From Gordonia heveisoli (lineage in GTDB: Bacteria; Actinomycetota; Actinomycetes; Mycobacteriales; Mycobacteriaceae), in NCBI RefSeq assembly GCF_030315745.1, contig NZ_JASXSH010000004.1, forward strand, positions 124,001 to 188,000: DNA of 64,000 bases. Reading direction: 5' to 3'. The notes below the pieces were generated by a model. It searched no databases. It saw only the letters and a program-made list of their open reading frames with translations, and was not told where the DNA came from. The position numbers were made by a program, and so were the translations under genes. Within the stretch, counting starts at the first letter, position 1, and every line of letters begins with the position of its first letter. Shown one piece after another: positions 46,028 to 53,457 of this stretch.

Positions 46028-47110
46028 ATGATCGAGGTGCCGAAGTCGGATCTGACGCGCGAGACCCTGGCCCGCGTCGCACCCGGCACCGGACTGCGCG
46101 ACGGACTCGAACGCATCCTGCGCGGCGGTACCGGCGCCCTGATCGTCCTCGGCCACGACTCCGATGTGGAGAAGATCTGCGACGGCGGTTTCCACCTCGA
46201 CGTCGAGTTCGCACCGACCCGGCTGCGTGAGCTGGCGAAGATGGACGGCGCGGTGGTGCTGTCCACCGACGGCAAGCGGATCGTGCGTGCCAACGTGCAG
46301 CTGGTGCCCGACCCGTCGATCCCCACCGAGGAATCCGGTACCCGCCATCGTGCCGCCGAGCGCACCGCGATCCAGACCGGGCATCCGGTGATCTCGGTGA
46401 GCGCGTCGATGTCGATCGTCAGTGTCTATGTCGACGGTGCGCGCCGCGTCGTGGAGAGCCCCGATCCGATCCTGTCGCGCGCCAATGTCGCCCTGGCCAC
46501 GCTGGAGCGGTACAAGATGCGCCTCGATGAAGTGATCGCCGGGCTGTCGCGCGCCGAGATCGAGGACTATGTCCTGCTGCGCGATGCGATGTCCACCGCT
46601 CAGCGGATGGAGATGGTGCGTCGGGTGTCGGTCGAGATCGAGGAGTACGTCCTGGAACTCGGCACCAACGGCCGCCAGGTCGCGCTGCAGCTCGAGGAGC
46701 TGATCAGCGACAACGACACCATGCGAGAGCTGCTCGTCCGTGACTACTACGCCAGTCCGGAACCGGCCACCGCCGAAGATGTGCGGCAGGCCCTCGAGGT
46801 GGTCGAGGGTTTCTCCGACACCGACCTGCTCGACCTCACCCTGCTGGCGGGTGCCTTCGGCTATCCGACGACGATCGAGGCGCAGGACACCGCGATGAGT
46901 CCACGCGGTTACCGTCTGCTGGCGCGCATCTCGCGCTTGCAGTTCGCCCATGTCGACCGGCTGGTGCGCAGCTTCGGCACACTACAGGCGTTGCTGGCGT
47001 CGAGTGCCGCCGATCTGCAGGCCGTCGAGGGCATCGGCAGTATCTGGGCGCGGCACATCCGCGAGGGATTGTCCCGGCTGGCCGAGACCAGCATCGAACG
47101 CTACGAATAG
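46028..47110 (+). CDS. disA: DNA integrity scanning diadenylate cyclase DisA
   Basis: Makes cyclic di-AMP from two ATP and senses branched DNA. The 360-residue protein has the DAC domain with DGA (73-75) and RHR (106-108), a helical linker, and a C-terminal HhH DNA-binding domain ([19 protein letters not shown]). ATG follows GGAGAGG at 46013-46019. It is the only cyclase of this kind seen in the window; no c-di-AMP phosphodiesterase is present. Confidence 0.97.
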   Translation: MIEVPKSDLTRETLARVAPGTGLRDGLERILRGGTGALIVLGHDSDVEKICDGGFHLDVEFAPTRLRELAKMDGAVVLSTDGKRIVRANVQLVPDPSIPTEESGTRHRAAERTAIQTGHPVISVSASMSIVSVYVDGARRVVESPDPILSRANVALATLERYKMRLDEVIAGLSRAEIEDYVLLRDAMSTAQRMEMVRRVSVEIEEYVLELGTNGRQVALQLEELISDNDTMRELLVRDYYASPEPATAEDVRQALEVVEGFSDTDLLDLTLLAGAFGYPTTIEAQDTAMSPRGYRLLARISRLQFAHVDRLVRSFGTLQALLASSAADLQAVEGIGSIWARHIREGLSRLAETSIERYE

Positions 47111-47131
47111 GTCCGACGCCCGGAAGGGGTT

Positions 47132-47914
47132 TCAGCCCTCTTGCGGCGGGGCGATGACATTGAAGGTCACCGGGGCCGACTCGCGTTCACCGATCTTGCC
47201 GACGGCACGGTAGGCGCCGACCGGAATCTGCACACGCGGCTTGTCGCAGCCGGGATTGCTGGTGGTACCCGACCAGGTGATCTTGTCGGTGACCTGCTGG
47301 CCGGGCTTGAGCACGACATTGTTGACGGTGTTCAGCGGCGAGCAGTCGCGCGCGGTCCACAGGGTTCGGGTGCCGTCGAGGGTCCGGACGACCACATTCT
47401 GTGCCGCCTTGCCGACGTCGCGGGTGCATTCGTTGACGCCCGCGTTGGTGGTGACGAGGGTGAACACCGGCTGCTGGCCTGCGGTGTAGGTCGGCTTGTC
47501 CATCAGCAAGACGACCGAGATGCTGCTGTCCGGACACAATCCGCCCTGCGGGGCCGCGCCCGCCGGGTTCCCTGTCGTCGGCGTGGGCTGGGTGGTCGGT
47601 TGTCCCGGCGTGGTCGGCTGCCCTGGGGTGGGCTGGCCGACGCTCGGCTGGGGAGTCGGTACCGCTCCACCACCGCCACCACCGTCGGTGCCGGATTCGG
47701 ACGGGTCGACCGACGGCTCGACGGGAGACTCGGCGACACTCGTGCCGGAGGGTCCGGTAGCCGCGACGTTCTTCGGGTCGGCGTCGCCGCCACCGCTGGT
47801 CAGCCAGACGATCAAACCCACCACGAGCCCGACGATCACCAGGGCACCACCGGCCGCGACGACGCGTCGGCGCCAGTAAATCTCCGGTGGCAGCGGGCCC
47901 TGGGGTTCGATCAC
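47132..47914 (-). CDS. Membrane-anchored protein with Pro/Thr linker and extracellular beta domain
   Basis: A 260-residue protein like mycobacterial Rv3587c. Short cytoplasmic start, one membrane helix (VVAAGGALVIVGLVVGLIVWL), a Gly/Pro/Thr-rich linker of about 75 residues (TPGQPTTPGQPTTQPTPTTG), and a C-terminal domain with four cysteines (LCPDSS, NECTRD, RDCSPL, NPGCDKP) that could form two disulfides. An envelope protein; function unknown. Convergent with disA. Confidence 0.85.
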   Translation of the reverse strand: MIEPQGPLPPEIYWRRRVVAAGGALVIVGLVVGLIVWLTSGGGDADPKNVAATGPSGTSVAESPVEPSVDPSESGTDGGGGGGAVPTPQPSVGQPTPGQPTTPGQPTTQPTPTTGNPAGAAPQGGLCPDSSISVVLLMDKPTYTAGQQPVFTLVTTNAGVNECTRDVGKAAQNVVVRTLDGTRTLWTARDCSPLNTVNNVVLKPGQQVTDKITWSGTTSNPGCDKPRVQIPVGAYRAVGKIGERESAPVTFNVIAPPQEG

Positions 47915-48035
47915 GCCCCCACGCTAACGGCCGACGGCGGCATCCCGTTCGAACGGCTGCGGCGTGTCGCGCTCCGATATCACCCCCGAGGGGGCAAAGT
48001 CTAGAGTTTCGGTTCAGACCTGCCGGGCAGCCGGA

Positions 48036-48665
48036 TTATTTGGCGACCTCTTCGCCGATATCGCCGATGATGCCCTGGACCTTCACCCGGCCGTCGTCGA
48101 GGTGATAGGTCAGTCCGACGATCGCGAGGTCGCCACGCTTGACCCGCTCGGCGATGATGCGGCTGCGTTGCATGAGGAGCTTCCCGGTTTCGACGACGTG
48201 CCGGGCCTCGAATTCATCGACGCGGGTGAGCCCTTCGCTGCGACCGGCGAGGATGCTGGGTGCCACCTTCTCGATCAGCTCACGGATGTATCCGTTCGGG
48301 ATCTGCAGGTCGTCGAGGGCGTTGAGGGTGGCCTTCACCGCACCGCAGCTGTCGTGGCCGAGGATCACGATGAGCGGCGAGTCGAGTACACCCGGGCCGA
48401 ATTCGACCGACCCCAGGACCGACGAGTCGATGACGTGACCGGCGGTGCGCACCACGAACATGTCGCCGAGGCCCTGGTCGAAGATGATCTCGGCCGCCAA
48501 CCGGGAGTCGGAGCAACCGAAGAGCACCACGTTGGGCTTCTGCCCCGCAACGAGGCGTTCGCGATCCTCGATACCCTGACTGGGATGAATGGATTTCCCG
48601 GCGACGAATCGATCGTTACCTTCGCGCAGAACCTGCCACGCCTCTTTCGGGGTTACATCAGCCAT
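48036..48665 (-). CDS. Beta-class carbonic anhydrase
   Basis: Reversible hydration of CO2, 209 residues. Zinc ligands are in FGCSDSRL (Cys, and the Asp-Arg dyad) and in LGHDSCGAV (His, Cys). The AAEIIFDQGLGDMFVVRTAGH segment is typical of beta-CAs. ATG at 48663-48665 shares two bases with the mutY ATG on the other strand. GTG at 48671 with GGTGG seven bases upstream is an alternative start. Matches the place of canB in mycobacteria. Confidence 0.95.
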   Translation of the reverse strand: MADVTPKEAWQVLREGNDRFVAGKSIHPSQGIEDRERLVAGQKPNVVLFGCSDSRLAAEIIFDQGLGDMFVVRTAGHVIDSSVLGSVEFGPGVLDSPLIVILGHDSCGAVKATLNALDDLQIPNGYIRELIEKVAPSILAGRSEGLTRVDEFEARHVVETGKLLMQRSRIIAERVKRGDLAIVGLTYHLDDGRVKVQGIIGDIGEEVAK

Positions 48666-49596
48666 GCCCACTAGTGTGCCACCGAGCATCCTGCTCGGCT
48701 GGTTCGATACCCACGAGCGGGATCTTCCGTGGCGGAATCCGGACGTCAGCGCCTGGCACATCCTCATCAGCGAGATCATGCTGCAGCAAACTCCGGTGGC
48801 CCGCGTCCTCGGCCCGTGGCGCGATTGGGTGCACCGCTGGCCGGTACCGTCGTCGATGGCCGCCGAATCTGCGGGCGAGGTGCTACGCGCGTGGGGCAAA
48901 CTGGGCTACCCCCGTCGAGCTCTCCGCCTCCACGAATGCGCGAAAGTCCTTGCGCGCGATCACGATGATCAGGTTCCCGACGACGTCGAGGCTATGTTGG
49001 CGCTGCCCGGCGTCGGCGACTACACCGCCCGCGCGGTTGCCTGCTTTGCCTTCGGACAACCGGTTCCGGTGGTGGACACCAATGTTCGACGGGTGATCGC
49101 ACGCGCGGTACACGGTCGCGAACATCCCGGCAATCCGTCGAAGGTCGACCTTCGAGAGGCCGACGACCTCGCTCCCCGCACTAGCGGCGGGTTGTATTCG
49201 TCAGCGGCACCGCGGTTTTCCGCGGCACTCATGGAACTCGGCGCACTGGTGTGCACCGCCCGCAATCCACGCTGCGACGAGTGCCCACTGTCGGCGTGCG
49301 AGTGGGTGCGGCGCGGCCGTCCGGCGTATGACGGGCCACCGCGCAAGACACAGAAGTTCACCGGCACCGACCGCCAGGTGCGCGGTCTGCTGCTCGATGT
49401 TCTGCGCAGCACGACGGGCTCGGTCGAACGGGCCCGGCTCGACCTGGCGTGGACCGCCGACGCCGCGCAGCGCGACCGAGCACTGGATTCACTTCTCGTA
49501 GACGGACTGATCGAGATCACCGCCGGCGATCGTTACTGCCTCGCCGGCGAATCGCCCCTCTCCGATCGCGACGCAGAGCGGCAGGTCAAACCCTAG
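48664..49596 (+). CDS. mutY: A/G-specific adenine glycosylase
   Basis: Removes adenine mispaired with 8-oxoguanine; 310 residues. Catalytic Glu in EIMLQQTPVARVL, HhH LPGVGDYTARAV with the catalytic Asp in VVDTNVRRV, and an iron-sulfur cluster C-x6-C-x2-C-x4-C (CTARNPRCDECPLSAC). The C-terminal region is short, without the full NUDIX-like domain of E. coli MutY, as in other actinobacteria. The start overlaps that of canB, so its promoter must lie within canB. Confidence 0.95.
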   Translation: MPTSVPPSILLGWFDTHERDLPWRNPDVSAWHILISEIMLQQTPVARVLGPWRDWVHRWPVPSSMAAESAGEVLRAWGKLGYPRRALRLHECAKVLARDHDDQVPDDVEAMLALPGVGDYTARAVACFAFGQPVPVVDTNVRRVIARAVHGREHPGNPSKVDLREADDLAPRTSGGLYSSAAPRFSAALMELGALVCTARNPRCDECPLSACEWVRRGRPAYDGPPRKTQKFTGTDRQVRGLLLDVLRSTTGSVERARLDLAWTADAAQRDRALDSLLVDGLIEITAGDRYCLAGESPLSDRDAERQVKP

Positions 49597-49662
49597 AATC
49601 TGGCGGGCGCGCGGGATCGTTACCGCTCGAGAATGCGCGGGGACTTGCTAGTGTCTGGGTTC

Positions 49663-50700
49663 ATGACGACTCCCCCTCCTCCGGACCAGTCCGACCCCAC
49701 GGCCGGTGGCCCGCAACCCGATCCGACGCCGCCCTCGTACGGGCAGCAGACGCCGCCCCCGGCACCCGATTACGGTCAGGCGCCGCCCTCGGCGCCGGAC
49801 CACGGGCAGGCTCCCCCACCGGGATACGGGCAGACGCCGCCACCGGCTTACGGACAGACGCCCCCACCGGGATACGGGCAGACCCCGCCGCCGGCGTACG
49901 GACAGACCCCGCCACCCGGCGGATTCGACGGGCCGCCGCCCGCGCCCGGATATGGTGCGCCCCAGGGGGGCTATCCGCCCGCCCCCGGTTACGGGACCGA
50001 TCCCACCAAGGTCGACGTGGGACAAGCCTTCAACTGGGCGTGGTCGAAGTTCAAGAACAATGTCGGCGCGATGGTCCTACCCGGTCTGGCCGCGCTGGCG
50101 CTGATCATCATCCTGACCGTCGTAGCGGTGGTGGGCGCCGGATTGTCCTCGACCGAGAAGACGATCGAAGGGCCATACGGCAGCTACACCGAGACCGAGT
50201 TCAGCTTCGGTGGCACAGTTCTACTGTTCCTGCTGTACCTGGTTTTCATCGTCGCGCTGTTCTATCTCCAGGCCAGCATCATCTCCGGCGCGGTCCGCGT
50301 GGCCAACGGTGAGCCGGTCACCGCGAGTTCGTTCCTGGTGCCCACTCGGTTTGGTCCGGTGCTGATCACCGCGATCATCGTCGGCGTCATCACCTCGATC
50401 GGCATGGCACTCTTCGTGATCCCCGGCCTGATCGCGATCTTCTTCCTGCAGTTCGCAGTGGTCGCGACCATCGATCGCGGCCTGTCACCGATCGACGCGA
50501 TCAAGGCATCCTTCGACGTGGCCAAGTGCAAGGTCGGCGACTCCCTGGTCACCCTGATCCTGACCTGGCTACTGACCGCCGTCGGCGCCATCGTCTGCTA
50601 CGTCGGCCTGATCGTCTCGGTCCCGTTCGCCCAGTTGTTCTTCGTGCACTGCTGGCGTCGCCTCAACGGTGCGCCGATCGCTCCGCCAGATCCCGCCTGA
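49663..50700 (+). CDS. Pro/Gly/Tyr-rich repeat protein with C-terminal multispan membrane domain
   Basis: A 345-residue protein. Residues 1-118 are Pro/Gly/Tyr/Gln-rich with PPPGYGQT repeats. Four or five membrane segments follow: MVLPGLAALALIIILTVVAV, VLLFLLYLVFIVALFYLQAS, ITAIIVGVITSIGMALFVIP, GLIAIFFLQFAVVATIDR and LTAVGAIVCYVGLIVSVPFA. Similar proteins are common in actinobacteria, without a defined function. A cell-division or envelope role has been proposed for other Pro-rich membrane proteins, not shown here. ATG at 49663. Follows mutY by 66 bp. Confidence 0.85.
   Translation: MTTPPPPDQSDPTAGGPQPDPTPPSYGQQTPPPAPDYGQAPPSAPDHGQAPPPGYGQTPPPAYGQTPPPGYGQTPPPAYGQTPPPGGFDGPPPAPGYGAPQGGYPPAPGYGTDPTKVDVGQAFNWAWSKFKNNVGAMVLPGLAALALIIILTVVAVVGAGLSSTEKTIEGPYGSYTETEFSFGGTVLLFLLYLVFIVALFYLQASIISGAVRVANGEPVTASSFLVPTRFGPVLITAIIVGVITSIGMALFVIPGLIAIFFLQFAVVATIDRGLSPIDAIKASFDVAKCKVGDSLVTLILTWLLTAVGAIVCYVGLIVSVPFAQLFFVHCWRRLNGAPIAPPDPA
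49813..49920. repeat. 24-bp in-frame repeat encoding PPPGYGQT / PPPAYGQT
   Basis: Four 24-bp units at 49813, 49837, 49861 and 49885, plus a half unit, alternating Gly-Tyr and Ala-Tyr. The alternation suggests a 48-bp higher-order unit that duplicated once. Confidence 0.9.
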
Positions 50701-50721
50701 GCCCCTTCCTCCGACCAGCAG

Positions 50722-50753
50722 CGGCCGGTCCGTCACACCAGACGGGCCGGCCG
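50722..50753. terminator. Stem-loop terminator between convergent genes
   Basis: A 13-bp stem (CGGCCGGTCCGTC with GACGGGCCGGCCG, one wobble pair) and a 6-base loop, 22 bases after the repeat-protein stop and before the convergent hydrolase stop. Confidence 0.65.
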
Positions 50754-50830
50754 TCGCATGTGGTCTGGGCGCTAGAGGTACGACGCGTCGGCAAGGCACG
50801 ATCAGCCCTTCTCCTCGACCATCGCGCAAC

Positions 50831-50862
50831 GGGTTCAGCGCCAGACGGGTTCAGCGCCAGAC
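50831..50862. repeat. 16-bp tandem duplication spanning a stop codon
   Basis: GGGTTCAGCGCCAGAC occurs twice in succession at 50831-50846 and 50847-50862. The second copy contains the hydrolase stop codon and last codons; the first lies just beyond the gene. Confidence 0.85.
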
Positions 50863-51699
50863 GAATTCCGGCCCGGACAGAAATGCCTCCACCGCTCCGC
50901 GATACAGCTGCGGGGCGTCATCGTGCACCAGGTGTCCGGCACCGGGGACGTGGAGGTATCGGGCAGCGTCGTTGATCGCACACATCTTGCGCATCTGCCC
51001 GGGCGGGGTCACGGTGTACTCGGCCTCGATCACCAGCGACGGGACCTGTACCTGCGACCACTGCGTCCAGAAATCCCGGGTCCCCCATTCCTCTGCGATC
51101 GCCGCCCAGATCGACAGTTTCCCGTGCAGGCGACCGTCGTCGAAGGCCTCGAAGAAGTAGCGCCCGGCGACCGGCCCGAACATGTCTGTCGCCTGCTCCA
51201 GGTCGGTGAATCGTTCCGGCCACGAGTCGAACCACGGCGTCCAGCTCGTCGTGGTCCGGCCACGAAAGTCGGGTGCCATATCTTCGACGACGACCGCCGA
51301 GACGAGTTCGGGATAGGCGGCCGCCGCACACCACGCGTGCAGCGCACCCATCGAGTGGCCGATGAGGACCGCCGGGCCGAGATCGATCCAGGTGAGGATC
51401 TCCCCCAGATCGGCGACAAAGCGTTCGGTCGCCAATTCTGCTGGGTCGTCCGGGAATTGGGTGTCGGCGCCCAGATGGTAGGCGGCATCGAAGGTGAACA
51501 CCCGGCCGTAGCGGCGCAGCCAGGGAATCTGCCTGCGCCAGGTGCGCCCGCGGCCCATCAGCCCGTGCAGCAGGACGATCGGACCCACGCCGAGGTCGTC
51601 GGCGCTCTCATGCGCCGTATGCAGTTCGTCGACCGGGACAGGGCCGCCATGATCGCGTAGCCCGAGGTCGGCGTGGGTCGAAACGAAACGATTCGTCAC
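50851..51699 (-). CDS. Alpha/beta hydrolase
   Basis: Serine hydrolase of 282 residues (from GTG at 51699), placed like mycobacterial Rv3591c. Oxyanion motif VLLHGLMGRGRTWRRQIP, nucleophile elbow LIGHSMGALHAW with an intact serine, and C-terminal acid/His in LVIEAEYT and VPGAGHLVHDD. A start at 51729 is also possible; GGAGGA at 51714-51719 lies 14 bases before 51699. Substrate unknown. Divergent from mhuD. Confidence 0.88.
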   Translation of the reverse strand: MTNRFVSTHADLGLRDHGGPVPVDELHTAHESADDLGVGPIVLLHGLMGRGRTWRRQIPWLRRYGRVFTFDAAYHLGADTQFPDDPAELATERFVADLGEILTWIDLGPAVLIGHSMGALHAWCAAAAYPELVSAVVVEDMAPDFRGRTTTSWTPWFDSWPERFTDLEQATDMFGPVAGRYFFEAFDDGRLHGKLSIWAAIAEEWGTRDFWTQWSQVQVPSLVIEAEYTVTPPGQMRKMCAINDAARYLHVPGAGHLVHDDAPQLYRGAVEAFLSGPEFVWR

Positions 51700-51745
51700 C
51701 GCGTAACCATATTCCTCCGGCGGTCGCACCGCCTATGGTGGACGC

Positions 51746-52054
51746 ATGTCTGTTGTGAAGATCAACGCCATCTCCGTGCCCGAGGGTGCCGGCCCGGAAC
51801 TCGAGAAGCGATTCGCCCACCGCGCCCACTCCGTCGACGGCTCCAAGGGTTTCCTCGGCTTCCAGCTGCTGCGCCCGGTGAAGGGCGACGATCGCTACTT
51901 CGTGGTCACCCATTGGGAGTCCGACGAGGACTTCCAGGCCTGGGCCGCCGGCCCCGCCCGCGAGGCCCACGCCGGTGAGCGCGCCAAGCCGGTGGCCAGC
52001 GGCGCCGACCTGCTGGAGTTCGAGGTCGTGCTCGACGCCAAGCCGAGCGCCTGA
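51746..52054 (+). CDS. mhuD: Heme-degrading monooxygenase MhuD
   Basis: Non-canonical heme oxygenase of 102 residues (IsdG-like ferredoxin fold), producing mycobilin and iron in mycobacteria. The key residues align: Asn7, Trp66 and His75 (heme ligand), within GFLGFQLLRPVKG, YFVVTHWESDEDFQAWA and REAHAG. The sequence is close to the M. tuberculosis protein. No iron-box is visible in the 46-bp gap upstream, which holds only a short GGCGGTCGCACCGCC hairpin. Confidence 0.95.
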   Translation: MSVVKINAISVPEGAGPELEKRFAHRAHSVDGSKGFLGFQLLRPVKGDDRYFVVTHWESDEDFQAWAAGPAREAHAGERAKPVASGADLLEFEVVLDAKPSA

Positions 52055-52106
52055 CGTAGGCGACCCCCTGACCGACCATCCACCCGGCGAGGCCTTCGTC
52101 TCGCCG

Positions 52107-52727
52107 ATGTTCCCGCTCGGCACGGCTCTCCTTCCGGGAGAGCCGTTGCCGTTGCGCATCTTCGAGCCGCGCTATCGCGAAATGCTCAGCGACTGCCTCG
52201 ATTCCGACGAGCCACGCGGCTTCGGTGTCGTCCTCATCGCCCGCGGGTCGGAGGTCGGCGGAGGCGAGGTTCGGCACGACGTCGGCACCTTCGCCCGCAT
52301 CGAGACCGTCGATCGCGAGTCCGACGGCCGCGCTGCACTGATCTGTGTCGGCACCCGACGTCTGCGGGTGCTGGACTGGCTGCCCGACGATCCCTATCCC
52401 CGGGCCCGGGTCGTCGCGCTGCCCGAATCGGAGTTCACCGCCGAGGACCATGCCGTGCTCGGGCCGCTGGCCGGACGCATCCGTGATCTCATCGGCCGCA
52501 TCGGCGCCTCGCGGGGTGTCGACCCGACCGAGCTGCAGACCGTCTTCGACGCCGACCGGCTCCACCGACCGGACGGCCCGGCCGAGTTGTATCGCTGGGC
52601 GGCACATCTGCCGGTCGGCGCCCTCGACCGGCAGTATCTCCTCGAAGCCACCGATACCGCCGCCGCGATCGCGGTGCTCACCGACGCCGTCGACGGTTTC
52701 GCCGCCCGCGTCGAATTCGACGTCTGA
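52107..52727 (+). CDS. LON N-terminal (substrate-binding) domain protein
   Basis: Stand-alone Lon-type substrate domain without ATPase or protease. MFPLGTALLPGEPLPLRIFEPRYREML opens the domain, with RGFGVVLIARGSEVGGGEVRHDVGT and ICVGTRRLRVL following. The start is uncertain: ATG at 52107 is the only standard codon after mhuD, yet sequence before it (LTDHPPGEAFVSP) looks native, and would need a CTG at 52068. About 206 residues from 52107. Role unknown; such proteins occur widely in actinobacteria. Downstream of mhuD and codirectional. Confidence 0.82.
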   Translation: MFPLGTALLPGEPLPLRIFEPRYREMLSDCLDSDEPRGFGVVLIARGSEVGGGEVRHDVGTFARIETVDRESDGRAALICVGTRRLRVLDWLPDDPYPRARVVALPESEFTAEDHAVLGPLAGRIRDLIGRIGASRGVDPTELQTVFDADRLHRPDGPAELYRWAAHLPVGALDRQYLLEATDTAAAIAVLTDAVDGFAARVEFDV

Positions 52728-52736
52728 TCGTCGGAC

Positions 52737-53045
52737 TCAGTCGCGCGCCTGCTTGGTGATCATCGGTGGCCAGTACATATCCCGATTCAGCTGGGATTTC
52801 GGGAAACAGGGCGACCATGCCGACAGCGAGATATCGCCCTCAGCGTTGACAGTCGCGTCACGTCCGAATCCGTCACGATTGCCGACCGCCACGCTGTCGT
52901 GGTCATCTCGCCGAATCTCCCAGCCACCAGCCATCAACGTTGATTTCACTGCACTCCAAGCAGTCTTCGTATCAACATCGGGTGGCGTCAGCAGCCACAT
53001 CGAGTACGACCAGGAATACGGCTGCTCTGATTCACCATCGTTCAT
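52737..53045 (-). CDS. Hypothetical small protein, possible lipoprotein remnant
   Basis: A 102-residue protein of unknown function with SWSYSMWLLTPP, AWSAVKSTLMAGGWEI and SAWSPCFPKSQLNRD. It starts abruptly without a signal peptide although its composition recalls the mature part of small actinobacterial lipoproteins. The region has visibly lower GC than its neighbours. The ATG overlaps the stop of the short upstream gene by 4 bp (ATGA). Just upstream in this frame reads EPCDM, which could be the remains of a lipobox region. It is either genuine or a truncated copy. Confidence 0.6.
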   Translation of the reverse strand: MNDGESEQPYSWSYSMWLLTPPDVDTKTAWSAVKSTLMAGGWEIRRDDHDSVAVGNRDGFGRDATVNAEGDISLSAWSPCFPKSQLNRDMYWPPMITKQARD

Positions 53046-53230
53046 ATCGCAGGGCTCGATCCGCAGCGCCCCCCTCCGGCAACCCTCGACAGCGCCGATC
53101 CGCTCAACCCGGCCACCAACGGCGCAAACAGCCCGTCGAAGTCGATCTCGCGGATATCTCCCGCCAAGCCCGTCAGCTGATCATCACGTGCGTGAATCGC
53201 CGCCTTGTCGAGCGCAACAACTGGCGCCAT
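53042..53230 (-). CDS. Hypothetical short protein, possible truncated ESX-type secreted factor
   Basis: A 62-residue protein (MAPVVALDKAAIHARDDQLTG...; ATG at 53230) with a two-helix pattern and Gly/Ser turn (VAGLSGSALSRVAGGG), reminiscent by eye of N-terminal halves of DUF2580/EspC-like small proteins. It stops early, 4 bp into the next gene. A GGGGG run (about 53090) sits just before the end, where a frameshift could join the two frames. Function unknown. The 227 bp upstream hold only the regulatory site at 53350. Confidence 0.5.
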   Translation of the reverse strand: MAPVVALDKAAIHARDDQLTGLAGDIREIDFDGLFAPLVAGLSGSALSRVAGGGRCGSSPAI

Positions 53231-53349
53231 TCTCAACCCCCATGTTCGACGCGAATGTGCCGGGCGCTACCAGAGCGAGTTGCTCGAGTCGCCAGCGCGC
53301 GACGCACACGAGCACACCTCGCCGCAATACCCACCCCTGGCGGCAAACT

Positions 53350-53363
53350 TAGAACGTGTTCTA
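53350..53363. promoter_or_regulatory. KstR-type operator upstream of aldehyde dehydrogenase
   Basis: TAGAACGTGTTCTA is a perfect 14-bp palindrome matching the known KstR consensus TNNAACNNGTTNNA of mycobacteria and rhodococci. It lies 95 bp upstream of the aldehyde dehydrogenase ATG. Confidence 0.75.
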
Positions 53364-53457
53364 GTATCGGGTGTGCGGTAGTTCACACCGCTGTCCGCGC
53401 CACGCGCGGCCCCCGAGACCTTCGTAGCTGACCTCGAAGACACAGGAGCACACGATC

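Noticed and set aside
51700..51745. IdeR iron box upstream of mhuD
   Set aside because: No TTAGGTTAGGCTAACCTAA-like dyad is present; only a short GC hairpin.
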